Shown here piece after piece: positions 1 through 5,879 of a stretch of DNA of 7,329 nt. The translations under genes and the position numbers were made by a program. This stretch comes from an archaeon. GTDB taxonomy: Archaea > Nanobdellota > Nanobdellia > Pacearchaeales > UBA284. The stretch's first letter is position 1, and every line of letters begins with the position of its first letter. The notes under the pieces are model-generated. The model ran no database searches and was not told the DNA's origin. It saw only the letters and a program-made list of their open reading frames with translations. The stretch spans positions 1 through 7,329 of the forward strand of contig JAUXAK010000027.1 of NCBI GenBank assembly GCA_030619955.1, in the 5' to 3' direction.

Positions 1-624
1 TATGAAGAAGAGGCTAGTGAAGATGTTGGTCGTGGCGGAGGCATAATAAGATATTATTGTGGTGATGGCACTTGTGATTATCATGAAAACTACTTAACAT
101 TTTCTGAAGATTGTTATGCTCCTGAAGAAGCACAAGCAGAATGTGATTATGAACTTGGAAATCTAAGTGATTATCTAGAAGGAACTAGTGTTATTGCAAT
201 GACAACACACATGATTTGCTTTAATACTAAAGAAAAAGAACATAAAGCTCAAATAGCTGAAGTAACAACTAATAATATTGTATTATGGTTTTGGTCTTCT
301 GCTATTAAATCTAATATTTCCTTGAGTGAAAAAAAACAATTTGACCTTGATTCAAATAATTATAATGAACTTGAAATTACACTTAATTCTATAAGTAATT
401 TAAGAGCTGAATTTATATTTAGAGAAATAGAAGAAATTCCAGAAGAGGAAGAAGCTTCTGAAGAAGAGATTCCAGAAGAAGCTCTTTTAGAAAAATTTAA
501 AAAACTTTTTACTTCAAAAATATGGTTATGGATTATAATTGGGATTGTGATTGTAATTAGTATTAAAATAATAACTATTGTTAGAGGAATGTCAAAAAGA
601 AAAAGAAGGATTTATAGTTTTTAA
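1..624 (+). CDS. Cell-surface protein with C-terminal membrane anchor (5' end missing)
   Basis: The frame is open from base 1, so this is the last 207 residues of a longer protein. The Met at 199 is internal. Residues about 20-38 (CGDGTCDYHENY..SEDC) match the Cys-rich, acidic 'CGDGxCDxxEN...DC' motif common in archaeal surface proteins and thought to bind Ca2+. Residues about 75-140 look like a small beta domain ending in an EF-hand-like loop (FDLDSNNYNELEI, about 114-126). A very acidic Glu/Pro linker (about 142-160) precedes one hydrophobic helix (about 174-194, IWLWIIIGIVIVI) and a basic tail (KRKRR). This topology suggests an extracellular domain tethered to the membrane with the C-terminus inside. 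The missing N-terminus presumably holds the signal peptide and more domains. No enzyme function is visible. It is convergent with the next gene, also a membrane-anchored surface protein. Frame and anchor are certain; the role is inferred. Confidence 0.85.
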   Translation, partial: YEEEASEDVGRGGGIIRYYCGDGTCDYHENYLTFSEDCYAPEEAQAECDYELGNLSDYLEGTSVIAMTTHMICFNTKEKEHKAQIAEVTTNNIVLWFWSSAIKSNISLSEKKQFDLDSNNYNELEITLNSISNLRAEFIFREIEEIPEEEEASEEEIPEEALLEKFKKLFTSKIWLWIIIGIVIVISIKIITIVRGMSKRKRRIYSF

Positions 625-700
625 AATAAAAAAATAAAAAAAATACAAAAAAAGAAAAAATAAAAAGGCTTGAAAAATTAAAAAATCATTTAGCCTTTTT
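623..700 (-). terminator. Hairpin plus U-rich tract ending the 699-2033 gene
   Basis: AAAAAGGCT (662-670) and AGCCTTTTT (692-700) form a perfect 9-bp inverted repeat that overlaps the stop codon of the minus-strand gene. Read on the minus strand, it is followed by a long T-rich stretch (623-661 in complement), the kind of U-tract that terminates archaeal transcription. Read on the plus strand, the same DNA is A-rich. The plus-strand gene ending at 624 therefore gets no U-tract here and probably terminates inside its convergent neighbour. Confidence 0.7.
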
Positions 701-2033
701 AGTAATAACTTTCAACTGTTTCTTGCTTTTTGCTTGTCTTGTCTCTTTTAAGCATTATTGCTAAAAGCACAATAGCAATTATTGCAACTATCAAGCCGAT
801 TATCATCAAGACAATTTGCCAGTCAGCTGCTTTGCTAGTTACTCTTGTGTTAATGTTGAATTGCTCTGCTTCATTTCCAAATCTTACTCTTATTGTTGCT
901 GGGTGATCCATTATCAAGGCATCTTCATCAACCATAAGCTTAATTTGTACAGTTCTTGTCTCACCAGAGGCAAGAGCAAAGCTTGCAGGATTGATTTGTA
1001 CAGTTGCCCAGTCACTTATTCCTAAAACTTCAATTATGAAACTTTCTTGTGTTTCACCAAAGTTAGCAACAACAAAACTATAAGTTGCTGTTTCACCTTG
1101 TTTTATTTCTGCTTCTGTTTTCTGAGGCATTATCTCAACATTTCTTTCTAGTTCTTTTACAACTGTTATCTCTAAAGTTTCTTTATCTCCAAGCTCTGAG
1201 TTATATGCCTTTACAATAAGGTCAAATACTCCTTCTTTATGTTCTGGGAGAACCATTGTTATGGTTTTCTTTACAGTGTCTTCATATCCATTGTCAAATG
1301 GACCTAAGTCGCCTACATAAACAGTTCTTTCTAATTCAAGTTCAGGAATACTTAGTTTTACAAAAACATCTTCTGTATTATGATTGCCTGTGTTTTTAAC
1401 AACTACTTCTGCATAAAAAGCACTTCCTGATTCAAATGCTTTAGTGTTTTTATCAGTTCCATAGTCATAAAGCTCAACACTCAAAATCTTTAGTAAATTA
1501 GCTATTCTTTGCACATCTGCTGTAATTTCTGCTTCATCAACACCACTTAATTCTGTTTTAGTTTCTATCTTAACATAGATAGTGTACTCATCTTTAGCAT
1601 CAATGTCAGAAGGGATAGATAAAAAAAGTACCTTACTGTATTGATTGTCTTTAAAAACATCAAAAACAGATGTCTTGGCTTCTATTTCTTCACGATAACC
1701 ATTTATCCATGCTCTAACTCTTATATTATCTAAGTCTGTATTAGTTTTAAACACAGTCTTAATACTAATTTGCTCTCCACGTTCTAAAGCAGGAGTTGCT
1801 ATTTGTTTTGTATAGCAATCATATAAACAATCATTTTCATCAGAACAATTATCAACACGACCACAGTGACCTTGCCATACTGCATTACTGTTTACATAAA
1901 TAGTTAAGTCAGTTATCTCTGGTTCCTCTTCATCCCATGAGTCAGCACTCACATTACTAACTAAAAATACTCCAACAAAGACTAAAACAAAAAACAATAA
2001 AAATTTGTTTTTCATTTTTATTTGTTTTTTCAT
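699..2033 (-). CDS. Secreted, membrane-anchored protein with CARDB/NEW3-like beta domains (COG1361-like)
   Basis: The 444-aa product begins with a basic stretch and a hydrophobic signal peptide (about 11-30, likely cut after VSA). An acidic region follows, then a four-cysteine cluster at C57, C63, C69 and C73. Residues about 181-293 look like a CARDB-type Ig-like domain (VVKNTGNHNTEDVFVKL, then VGDLGPFDNG). Residues about 297-400 look like a NEW3-type domain (KQGETATYSF, ANFGE, then ASGETRTVQIKL). One transmembrane helix (about 406-428) and a basic, Lys-rich tail finish the protein. This is the build of COG1361 S-layer-associated proteins: a large extracellular part held by one C-terminal helix. 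No catalytic motif is seen, so an adhesive, structural or scaffold role is inferred. ATG codons at 2033 and 2015 (Met7) both leave an intact signal peptide; 2033 is kept as the longer form. A promoter-like element and an inverted repeat lie upstream. Confidence 0.88.
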   Translation of the reverse strand: MKKQIKMKNKFLLFFVLVFVGVFLVSNVSADSWDEEEPEITDLTIYVNSNAVWQGHCGRVDNCSDENDCLYDCYTKQIATPALERGEQISIKTVFKTNTDLDNIRVRAWINGYREEIEAKTSVFDVFKDNQYSKVLFLSIPSDIDAKDEYTIYVKIETKTELSGVDEAEITADVQRIANLLKILSVELYDYGTDKNTKAFESGSAFYAEVVVKNTGNHNTEDVFVKLSIPELELERTVYVGDLGPFDNGYEDTVKKTITMVLPEHKEGVFDLIVKAYNSELGDKETLEITVVKELERNVEIMPQKTEAEIKQGETATYSFVVANFGETQESFIIEVLGISDWATVQINPASFALASGETRTVQIKLMVDEDALIMDHPATIRVRFGNEAEQFNINTRVTSKAADWQIVLMIIGLIVAIIAIVLLAIMLKRDKTSKKQETVESYY

Positions 2034-2060
2034 TTATTTAATTTTTTAATTTAATTTTAA

Positions 2061-2068
2061 AATTTAAA
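2061..2068 (-). promoter_or_regulatory. Alternative TATA-like box for the 699-2033 gene
   Basis: TTTAAATT on the minus strand lies 28-35 nt before the ATG at 2033. Transcription from it would be leaderless or nearly so, a common archaeal arrangement. It overlaps the inverted repeat at 2066-2087 and lacks the AAAG element found upstream of the other boxes in this window. It is therefore the weaker of the two promoter candidates. Confidence 0.35.
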
Positions 2069-2087
2069 TGCAATTTCAGTTGCATTT
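2066..2087. repeat. Perfect 8-bp inverted repeat, 6-nt spacer
   Basis: AAATGCAA (2066-2073), TTTCAG, TTGCATTT (2080-2087). If the stronger promoter (2113-2127) is used, transcription should start near 2090. The repeat would then be an 8-bp stem with a CUGAAA loop at the extreme 5' end of the mRNA. If the alternative TATA box is used, the repeat covers the upstream-factor and TATA region and would act as an operator. The symmetry is directly visible; the role is not known. Confidence 0.6.
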
Positions 2088-2112
2088 GTTATTATTTTGT
2101 AGTAAGAACTCA

Positions 2113-2127
2113 TTTATAAAACTTTCG
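2113..2127 (-). promoter_or_regulatory. BRE/TATA promoter for the 699-2033 gene
   Basis: On the minus strand this reads CGAAAG-T-TTTATAAA, a purine-rich BRE followed by a consensus archaeal TATA box. It is nearly the same as the element before rps12 (GAAAAG-A-TTTATAAA). A start about 26 nt downstream of the box centre gives a leader of roughly 57 nt. Confidence 0.6.
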
Positions 2128-2171
2128 TTTATCGGTTTTATGTTATAACCAATAAGAAGTAACATCAAAAG

Positions 2172-3158
2172 TTAGAGCCACTTAACTTCAACATCATCAG
2201 TTCTTTCATAAGGTTTGATGTCAGTTTTTTCAACTTTTATTTTTTGTCCTGCTTTATACATTAAAATTCCTAACCAGGCTATCATTGCTGCATTGTCGAC
2301 GAGAACTGAAACAGGTGGACAGAAAAATTTTGCACCTCTTTCCTTGCACATAATCTTGCACATTTCCTGAAGCCTTGTATTACAAGCAACCCCACCACCT
2401 AGTAACAACTCTTTCTTTCTAAGATGAGCCATAGCTCTTTCTGCTGTTTCAACTAACATTGCAAAAGCATGTTCCTGAAGTGAGTAAGAAAGATCTTCAA
2501 TCCTGTATCTTTGGTCAAATTTTTGTTTTAAATTTGTAAGCAAGCCTGAGAATGCAACATCCATGCCTTTAACAGAATAAGGAAGCTCAATAAACTTTGT
2601 GGATTTAGATGCGAGTTCCATGATCCTAGAACCACCTGGAAAACCTATTCCACAATACCTGGCAAAAGAATCAATAAAATTTCCAACACCTATATCAAGT
2701 GTTTCACCAAAAATTCTATATTTTCCAGATGCATAACTTATTACTTGTGTGTTAGCTCCAGAAACATATAATAAAACAGGATTCTTGCATTTGCAAAGCA
2801 GCTTGCCAATTTCAAGATGTGTAATACAATGATTAACAGGAATAAGTGGTTTTTTTATTTGCTTGGCTAGTTTTTTAGCTAATCCAAGACCTTGCAGCAA
2901 GCAAGGGCCAAGTCCAGGACCTTGAGAATATGATATAATATCTATATCAGAAAGTTTAAGACCAGACTCAGTCAAGGCATTTTGTAAAACTTTTTCCTTA
3001 ACTTTTTCATGATGTTTTGCAGCTTCAACTGGCACTATACCTCCTTTTATTGTGGTATAGCTGTCTTTGACATTAGCAAGAATCTTTTTATTTTTAACAA
3101 TTCCTACACCAAATGTGTGAGCAGTACTTTCAATTCCTAAACATATTATTTTTTTCAT
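2172..3158 (-). CDS. kae1: Kae1/TsaD, tRNA N6-threonylcarbamoyladenosine transferase subunit
   Basis: The 328-aa product is a full-length archaeal Kae1, the ASKHA-fold subunit of KEOPS. Kae1 transfers threonylcarbamoyl from threonylcarbamoyl-AMP to A37 of ANN-decoding tRNAs. Visible hallmarks: N-terminal GIESTAHTFGVGI; AAKHHEKV (47-54); SQGPGLGPCL (78-87); the metal-binding HxxxH in VNHCITHLE (H110, H114); the nucleotide loop YVSGANTQVI (131-140); LDIGVGNFIDSFAR (154-167); LLLGGGVACNTRLQ (251-264); and VDNAAMIAWLG (287-297) with metal-ligand Asp288. The protein ends just after the catalytic domain, so there is no C-terminal Bud32 kinase fusion as in many archaea; Bud32 must be encoded elsewhere or be absent. 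The ATG overlaps the end of the upstream metallopeptidase gene by 4 bp (ATGA), which implies one operon and translational coupling. Archaeal-type sequence; function certain from family motifs. Confidence 0.97.
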   Translation of the reverse strand: MKKIICLGIESTAHTFGVGIVKNKKILANVKDSYTTIKGGIVPVEAAKHHEKVKEKVLQNALTESGLKLSDIDIISYSQGPGLGPCLLQGLGLAKKLAKQIKKPLIPVNHCITHLEIGKLLCKCKNPVLLYVSGANTQVISYASGKYRIFGETLDIGVGNFIDSFARYCGIGFPGGSRIMELASKSTKFIELPYSVKGMDVAFSGLLTNLKQKFDQRYRIEDLSYSLQEHAFAMLVETAERAMAHLRKKELLLGGGVACNTRLQEMCKIMCKERGAKFFCPPVSVLVDNAAMIAWLGILMYKAGQKIKVEKTDIKPYERTDDVEVKWL

Positions 3159-3625
3159 TTCTTTTTTATCCTTTTAGATATTTCTTCATTTGATAAATAA
3201 CATTCTGATCTTTTTTTAAAGAGTTTTTTACCAAGCATTTTTTCTCTTAATTTTCTCTGCAACAACAACTCCTTACCATAACCTTTTTGAACAGTTCTTA
3301 TATCTGTTTTTCTTTCTATTTTTTGTTTATGTTTTTTACTTAAAATATATCTAATGCTATCAGTGATTAATTGTAAAAAATTCTTTTTCTTTAAATCTTC
3401 TAGATGACATAATTCATGAGCTAAAGCACCAATAATAGCTTTTCTTGATTTATTTCTAAAATAAGGATGAATTAAAATATAATAACAATCAAAAATTTTT
3501 ATAGCTTTCATAGAACTCTTTCTTAACTTTTTTTCCTTAATTCCAATTCTAATCTTTTTTAAACTAGGGAAAGATTTTTTTATAAGGGTTTTCACTAGCT
3601 GTCCATATTTTTTTATATTATCCAT
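3155..3625 (-). CDS. Small HExxH metallopeptidase-like protein (gluzincin/M48-like), coupled to kae1
   Basis: The 156-aa soluble basic protein has a zinc-peptidase motif AHELCHLED (H70, E71, H74). A plausible third ligand is Glu104 in ERKTDIRTVQKGYGKEL, an ExxxD pattern about 30 residues downstream as in gluzincins. The C-terminal YLSNEEI (143-149) recalls a tail I associate with archaeal proteins of this type. The size fits minimal single-domain 'minigluzincins'; no signal peptide or membrane helix is seen. The frame can be extended to a TTG at 3646. I chose the ATG at 3625 because the TATA-like box at 3648-3656 predicts a transcript starting right at it, while the TTG would lie almost against the box. 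The stop codon overlaps the kae1 start (ATGA), so the two are co-transcribed. Substrate unknown; a link to KEOPS or to protein quality control is only suggested by the operon. An inactive metal-binding role is possible. Confidence 0.85.
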   Translation of the reverse strand: MDNIKKYGQLVKTLIKKSFPSLKKIRIGIKEKKLRKSSMKAIKIFDCYYILIHPYFRNKSRKAIIGALAHELCHLEDLKKKNFLQLITDSIRYILSKKHKQKIERKTDIRTVQKGYGKELLLQRKLREKMLGKKLFKKRSECYLSNEEISKRIKKK

Positions 3626-3647
3626 AATATAAAAAAGAAAAAACAAC

Positions 3648-3656
3648 TTTTATATT
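3648..3656 (-). promoter_or_regulatory. TATA box of the metallopeptidase-kae1 operon
   Basis: The minus strand reads GTAAAATATAAAAGTT across 3645-3660, with the TATA-like core AATATAAAA centred near 3652. A start about 26 nt downstream falls at 3625-3626, exactly at the chosen ATG, which implies a leaderless mRNA. The preceding bases do not carry the AAAG element of the other promoters here. Confidence 0.5.
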
Positions 3657-3672
3657 TTACTTTTTATTAAAT

Positions 3673-3708
3673 ATTAAAACAAAAGTATTAAAACGAAAGA
3701 ATTAAAAT
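3673..3708 (+). repeat. Tandem 14-bp repeat in the glmS promoter
   Basis: ATTAAAAC begins at 3673 and again at 3687, and ATTAAAAT begins at 3701, so the spacing is exactly 14 bp each time. The full units are ATTAAAACAAAAGT and ATTAAAACGAAAGA. The last half-unit is the likely TATA box and the second unit contains the BRE. The repeat lies between the divergent metallopeptidase and glmS promoters. It could be a tandem binding site, or the product of low complexity in AT-rich DNA. Confidence 0.45.
3694..3708 (+). promoter_or_regulatory. BRE/TATA promoter of glmS
   Basis: CGAAAG-A-ATTAAAAT follows the same spacing as the other promoter elements in the window. The box centre is about 26 nt before the ATG at 3730, so the message is predicted to be leaderless. 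No Shine-Dalgarno sequence precedes the ATG, which agrees. Confidence 0.6.
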
Positions 3709-3729
3709 ATCTAATTCCTTGTTTGAATT

Positions 3730-5529
3730 ATGTGCGGCATTATAGGTTATATAGGAAACAAAAATATAGTCCCTTTGTTACTTAATGGTCTAAAAAAACT
3801 TGAATATAGAGGATATGATAGTGCTGGAATTTGTATTGTAAGTAATAATAGATTACATCTTGTCAAAAAAAAAGGAGAAATTTCTCAACTTGCAAAAAAT
3901 CCAGAACTGAACGAAATAAACGGAAACATTGGGATAGCACACACAAGATGGGCGACTCATGGAGAACCTAATAAAATTAATGCTCATCCTCATTTTGATT
4001 GTAAAAAAGAAATAGCAATAGTTCATAATGGGATAATTGAAAACTACCATGCTTTAAAAGAATTATTAGAAAAAGAGGGTCACAAAATAGTTTCAGACAC
4101 AGATTCTGAAATTGTAGCTCATCTTGTGGAAAAATTCTATTCTGGTAATCTTGAGAATGCTGTAATCAAGGCATTAAAATGTGTTGAAGGAGCATTTGGC
4201 TTAGCTATTATAAACAATAGTGAAGAAAAAATCATTGTTGCGAGAAGAGGTTCACCTTTAATTATAGGTATTGGAAAAAATGAAATGTTTGTTGCTTCAG
4301 ATGTGGCTGCAATACTCAACCATACAAAAAAAGTGATATATTTGCATGATAATGAAATAGCAGTAATAACTAAGCAAGACTATTCTATTAAAAATTTAGA
4401 GGGAAAACAAATTGATAAAAAGATTTGTGAAATAAAGTGGACAGTAGATCAAATAGAAAAAGGGGGATTTAAACATTTTATGCTAAAAGAAATATTTGAA
4501 CAGTCAAATGTAATAAAAAATACCTTAAGAGGAAGAATAAAAGACAGCAAGATAAAGCTAACTCTAAATTTAAACACAAACCTAATTAATAGAATTATAA
4601 TAACTGCCTGTGGAACAAGCTGGCATGCTGCTCTGATAGGCAAGCATATTATTGAAAAAATTGCTGAAATTCCTGTTGAAGTAGATTATGCCTCAGAATT
4701 TAGATACAGAAACCCAATAATAAAAGAAAATGATCTTATTATCGCGATTTCTCAATCTGGAGAAACTGCAGATACTATTGCTGCTGTTAAAGAAGCAAAA
4801 TCAAAAAGAACAAAAACAATAAGTATAATAAATGTTGTTGGCTCCACAATAGCAAGAGAAGTAGATTCTGGAGTATATTTACATGCAGGCCCTGAAATAG
4901 GGGTTGCTAGCACAAAAGCATTTACATGCCAAATTGTTTCTCTTTTATTACTTGCTTTATTTATAAGGCAAGAAAAAGGACTAAGATTAGATAAAAAAAT
5001 TTTACAAGAATTGAGCATTCTCCCTAAAAAAATTAAACAGGTTCTTAAGAAATCAGATGAAATAAGAAAAGTAGCAGAGAAATTTAAAGACAGCAAAAAC
5101 TTTCTTTATCTTGGCAGAGGAATAAATTTTCCTGTTGCTTTAGAAGGGGCTTTAAAACTTAAAGAAATTTCCTATATTCATGCAGAAGGATATCCTGCAG
5201 CAGAGATGAAACACGGACCAATAGCATTAATTGATGAAAATATGCCTGTAGTTTTTGTTTCTCCTAAGGACCATACTTATGAAAAAATATTAAATAATAT
5301 GGAAGAAATAAAGGCAAGAAAAGGGAGAATTATTGCTGTAATAAACGAGGAAGATGAAAAACTAAATAAAGTTGCAGAAGATATATTTAGAGTTCCGAAA
5401 ACAAGAGCTGAACTATCACCAATAATAAATATTATTTCATTACAATTGCTTGCTTATCATATTGCTGATTTAAAAGGGATTGATGTAGACAAGCCCAGAA
5501 ATTTAGCTAAATCAGTAACAGTAGAATAA
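3730..5529 (+). CDS. glmS: Glutamine:fructose-6-phosphate aminotransferase (isomerizing)
   Basis: The 599-aa protein makes glucosamine-6-phosphate from fructose-6-phosphate and glutamine, the first step toward UDP-GlcNAc for envelope and glycoprotein sugars. The N-terminal class II glutamine amidotransferase domain (1-about 235) starts MCGIIGYIG, with Cys2 as the nucleophile after Met removal. It contains RGYDSAG (27-33), HTRWATHG (71-78), HNGIIENY (99-106) and SDTDSE (122-127). Two SIS domains follow: ITACGTSWHAA (291-301), SQSGETADT (341-349) and VASTKAFT (392-399), then GRGINFPVALEGALKLKEISY (462-482, in two halves), HAEGYPAAEMKHGP (484-497) and the C-terminal RNLAKSVTVE. Glu479, His495 and Lys594 keep the 16- and 99-residue spacings of the E. 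coli catalytic residues Glu488, His504 and Lys603. All active-site elements are present. Transcribed alone, divergently from the kae1 operon; the promoter contains 14-bp repeats. No glmS ribozyme is visible. Confidence 0.98.
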   Translation: MCGIIGYIGNKNIVPLLLNGLKKLEYRGYDSAGICIVSNNRLHLVKKKGEISQLAKNPELNEINGNIGIAHTRWATHGEPNKINAHPHFDCKKEIAIVHNGIIENYHALKELLEKEGHKIVSDTDSEIVAHLVEKFYSGNLENAVIKALKCVEGAFGLAIINNSEEKIIVARRGSPLIIGIGKNEMFVASDVAAILNHTKKVIYLHDNEIAVITKQDYSIKNLEGKQIDKKICEIKWTVDQIEKGGFKHFMLKEIFEQSNVIKNTLRGRIKDSKIKLTLNLNTNLINRIIITACGTSWHAALIGKHIIEKIAEIPVEVDYASEFRYRNPIIKENDLIIAISQSGETADTIAAVKEAKSKRTKTISIINVVGSTIAREVDSGVYLHAGPEIGVASTKAFTCQIVSLLLLALFIRQEKGLRLDKKILQELSILPKKIKQVLKKSDEIRKVAEKFKDSKNFLYLGRGINFPVALEGALKLKEISYIHAEGYPAAEMKHGPIALIDENMPVVFVSPKDHTYEKILNNMEEIKARKGRIIAVINEEDEKLNKVAEDIFRVPKTRAELSPIINIISLQLLAYHIADLKGIDVDKPRNLAKSVTVE

Positions 5530-5546
5530 TCCTTTAATTAACAGAC

Positions 5547-5576
5547 AAAATAAAAAAATAAAAAAAATTCAAAAGT
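5547..5576 (-). terminator. U-tract terminator of the 48-aa gene
   Basis: On the minus strand the bases just after the stop codon at 5577 run into T8-A-T7-A-T4, a typical archaeal U-rich terminator. The plus-strand pattern A4-T-A7-T-A8-T at 5547-5568 is identical, base for base, to 623-644 at the other convergent junction. glmS on the plus strand has no clear terminator of its own in this 47-bp gap. Confidence 0.6.
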
Positions 5577-5723
5577 TTATCTCTTTTTCTTTTTCTTCTT
5601 AGCCTTTTTCTTCTTCTTTCCACCGCGAGCCATCTTTGCTTCACAGACATTACCTTTTCCATCTACATAATAAAGATAACCTTTTTTTCTTTTTACAATG
5701 CCCTTAGCTATAACTTTTCCCAT
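5577..5723 (-). CDS. Small lysine-tailed protein with GYLYYVDGKGNV motif, function unknown
   Basis: This short gene encodes 48 residues starting MGKVIAKGIVKRKK. A compact core, KGYLYYVDGKGNVCEAKMARGG (14-35, quoted in part), looks like two or three beta strands with a D-G-K-G-N turn. It ends in a tail of 13 residues, all Lys or Arg except one Ala (36-48). I recall similar short 'KKGYLYFVD..G.V..A.MARGG' proteins in DPANN archaea, unnamed and uncharacterised. The very basic tail suggests nucleic acid or ribosome binding, but that is inference. Support for a real gene: a well-formed protein-like core, its own BRE/TATA element (5790-5804), a GGAGGT sequence in the leader and a strong U-tract after the stop. 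One odd point is the 18-nt distance between GGAGGT and the ATG, with no alternative start between them. It is convergent with glmS. Confidence 0.85.
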   Translation of the reverse strand: MGKVIAKGIVKRKKGYLYYVDGKGNVCEAKMARGGKKKKKAKKKKKKR

Positions 5724-5741
5724 TTTTTCTTTTTTTCTTTT

Positions 5742-5747
5742 ACCTCC
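5742..5747 (-). promoter_or_regulatory. Shine-Dalgarno-like GGAGGT, unusually far from the start
   Basis: The minus strand reads AAAGGAGGTAAAAG, a strong anti-SD match. The next start codon is 18 nt further on (ATG at 5723), and the interval is all A and G with no ATG, GTG or TTG. The usual spacing is about 5-10 nt. Either the long spacing is tolerated or the match has another role. Confidence 0.5.
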
Positions 5748-5789
5748 TTTTAATAATTTAAAATAATTAATAAATTTAATGTTTTGGCA

Positions 5790-5804
5790 TATTTAAATCT
5801 TTCT
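5790..5804 (-). promoter_or_regulatory. BRE/TATA promoter of the 48-aa gene
   Basis: On the minus strand this reads AGAAAG-A-TTTAAATA, with the same geometry as the rps12 and glmS elements. A predicted start near 5768 gives a leader of about 45 nt that carries the GGAGGT sequence. Confidence 0.55.
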
Positions 5805-5814
5805 ATTAATCGAC

Positions 5815-5830
5815 GAGATATGGAGATATG
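5815..5830. repeat. Perfect tandem 8-mer, GAGATATG twice
   Basis: GAGATATG occurs at 5815-5822 and again directly at 5823-5830. It sits about 11 bp upstream of the BRE of the 48-aa gene, where an archaeal activator or repressor site could lie. Only two copies, so chance is possible. Confidence 0.4.
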
Positions 5831-5843
5831 AAATTTGATTGCT

Positions 5844-5855
5844 TTGATTAATCAA
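5844..5855. repeat. 12-bp perfect palindrome TTGATTAATCAA
   Basis: The sequence is its own reverse complement and looks like a dimer-type operator half-site pair. A related TTTGATT lies at 5834-5840 and ATTAATC recurs at 5805-5811. It lies 40 bp upstream of the BRE for the 48-aa gene and 21 bp past the stop of the metallopeptidase gene. Confidence 0.4.
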
Positions 5856-5862
5856 TGTTTTC

Positions 5863-5879
5863 TTAAAAAATTTTTTTAA
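5863..5879 (-). terminator. Weak A/T palindrome at the end of the second metallopeptidase gene
   Basis: On the minus strand the stop codon is embedded in a run of seven A followed by six T, forming a TTAAAAAA/TTTTTTAA symmetry. The T run is short, so termination may be incomplete and the transcript could continue toward the 48-aa gene. Confidence 0.3.

Noticed and set aside
199..201. ATG at 199 as the start of the first protein
   Set aside because: The same frame is open back to base 1 and encodes the CGDGTC cysteine motif, so the gene begins before the window.
816..1025. 69-aa plus-strand frame
   Set aside because: It lies wholly antisense to the surface-protein gene, has no promoter or Shine-Dalgarno, and its composition is not protein-like.
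2134..2150. Hairpin GGTTTTATGTTATAACC as a kae1 terminator
   Set aside because: Only about 4 bp pair cleanly and no U-tract follows on the minus strand, so it is not convincing.
3644..3646. TTG start adding MFFLFYI to the first metallopeptidase
   Set aside because: It would sit almost against the TATA-like box at 3648-3656. The ATG at 3625 is at the expected leaderless distance.
3853..5096. Four minus-strand frames of 60-114 aa
   Set aside because: All are antisense shadows of glmS, whose frame is intact with every active-site motif.
5724..5875. Possible tRNA or structured RNA gene in the gap
   Set aside because: No T-loop or acceptor-stem pattern is seen and the region is very AT-rich; only promoter elements and repeats are visible.
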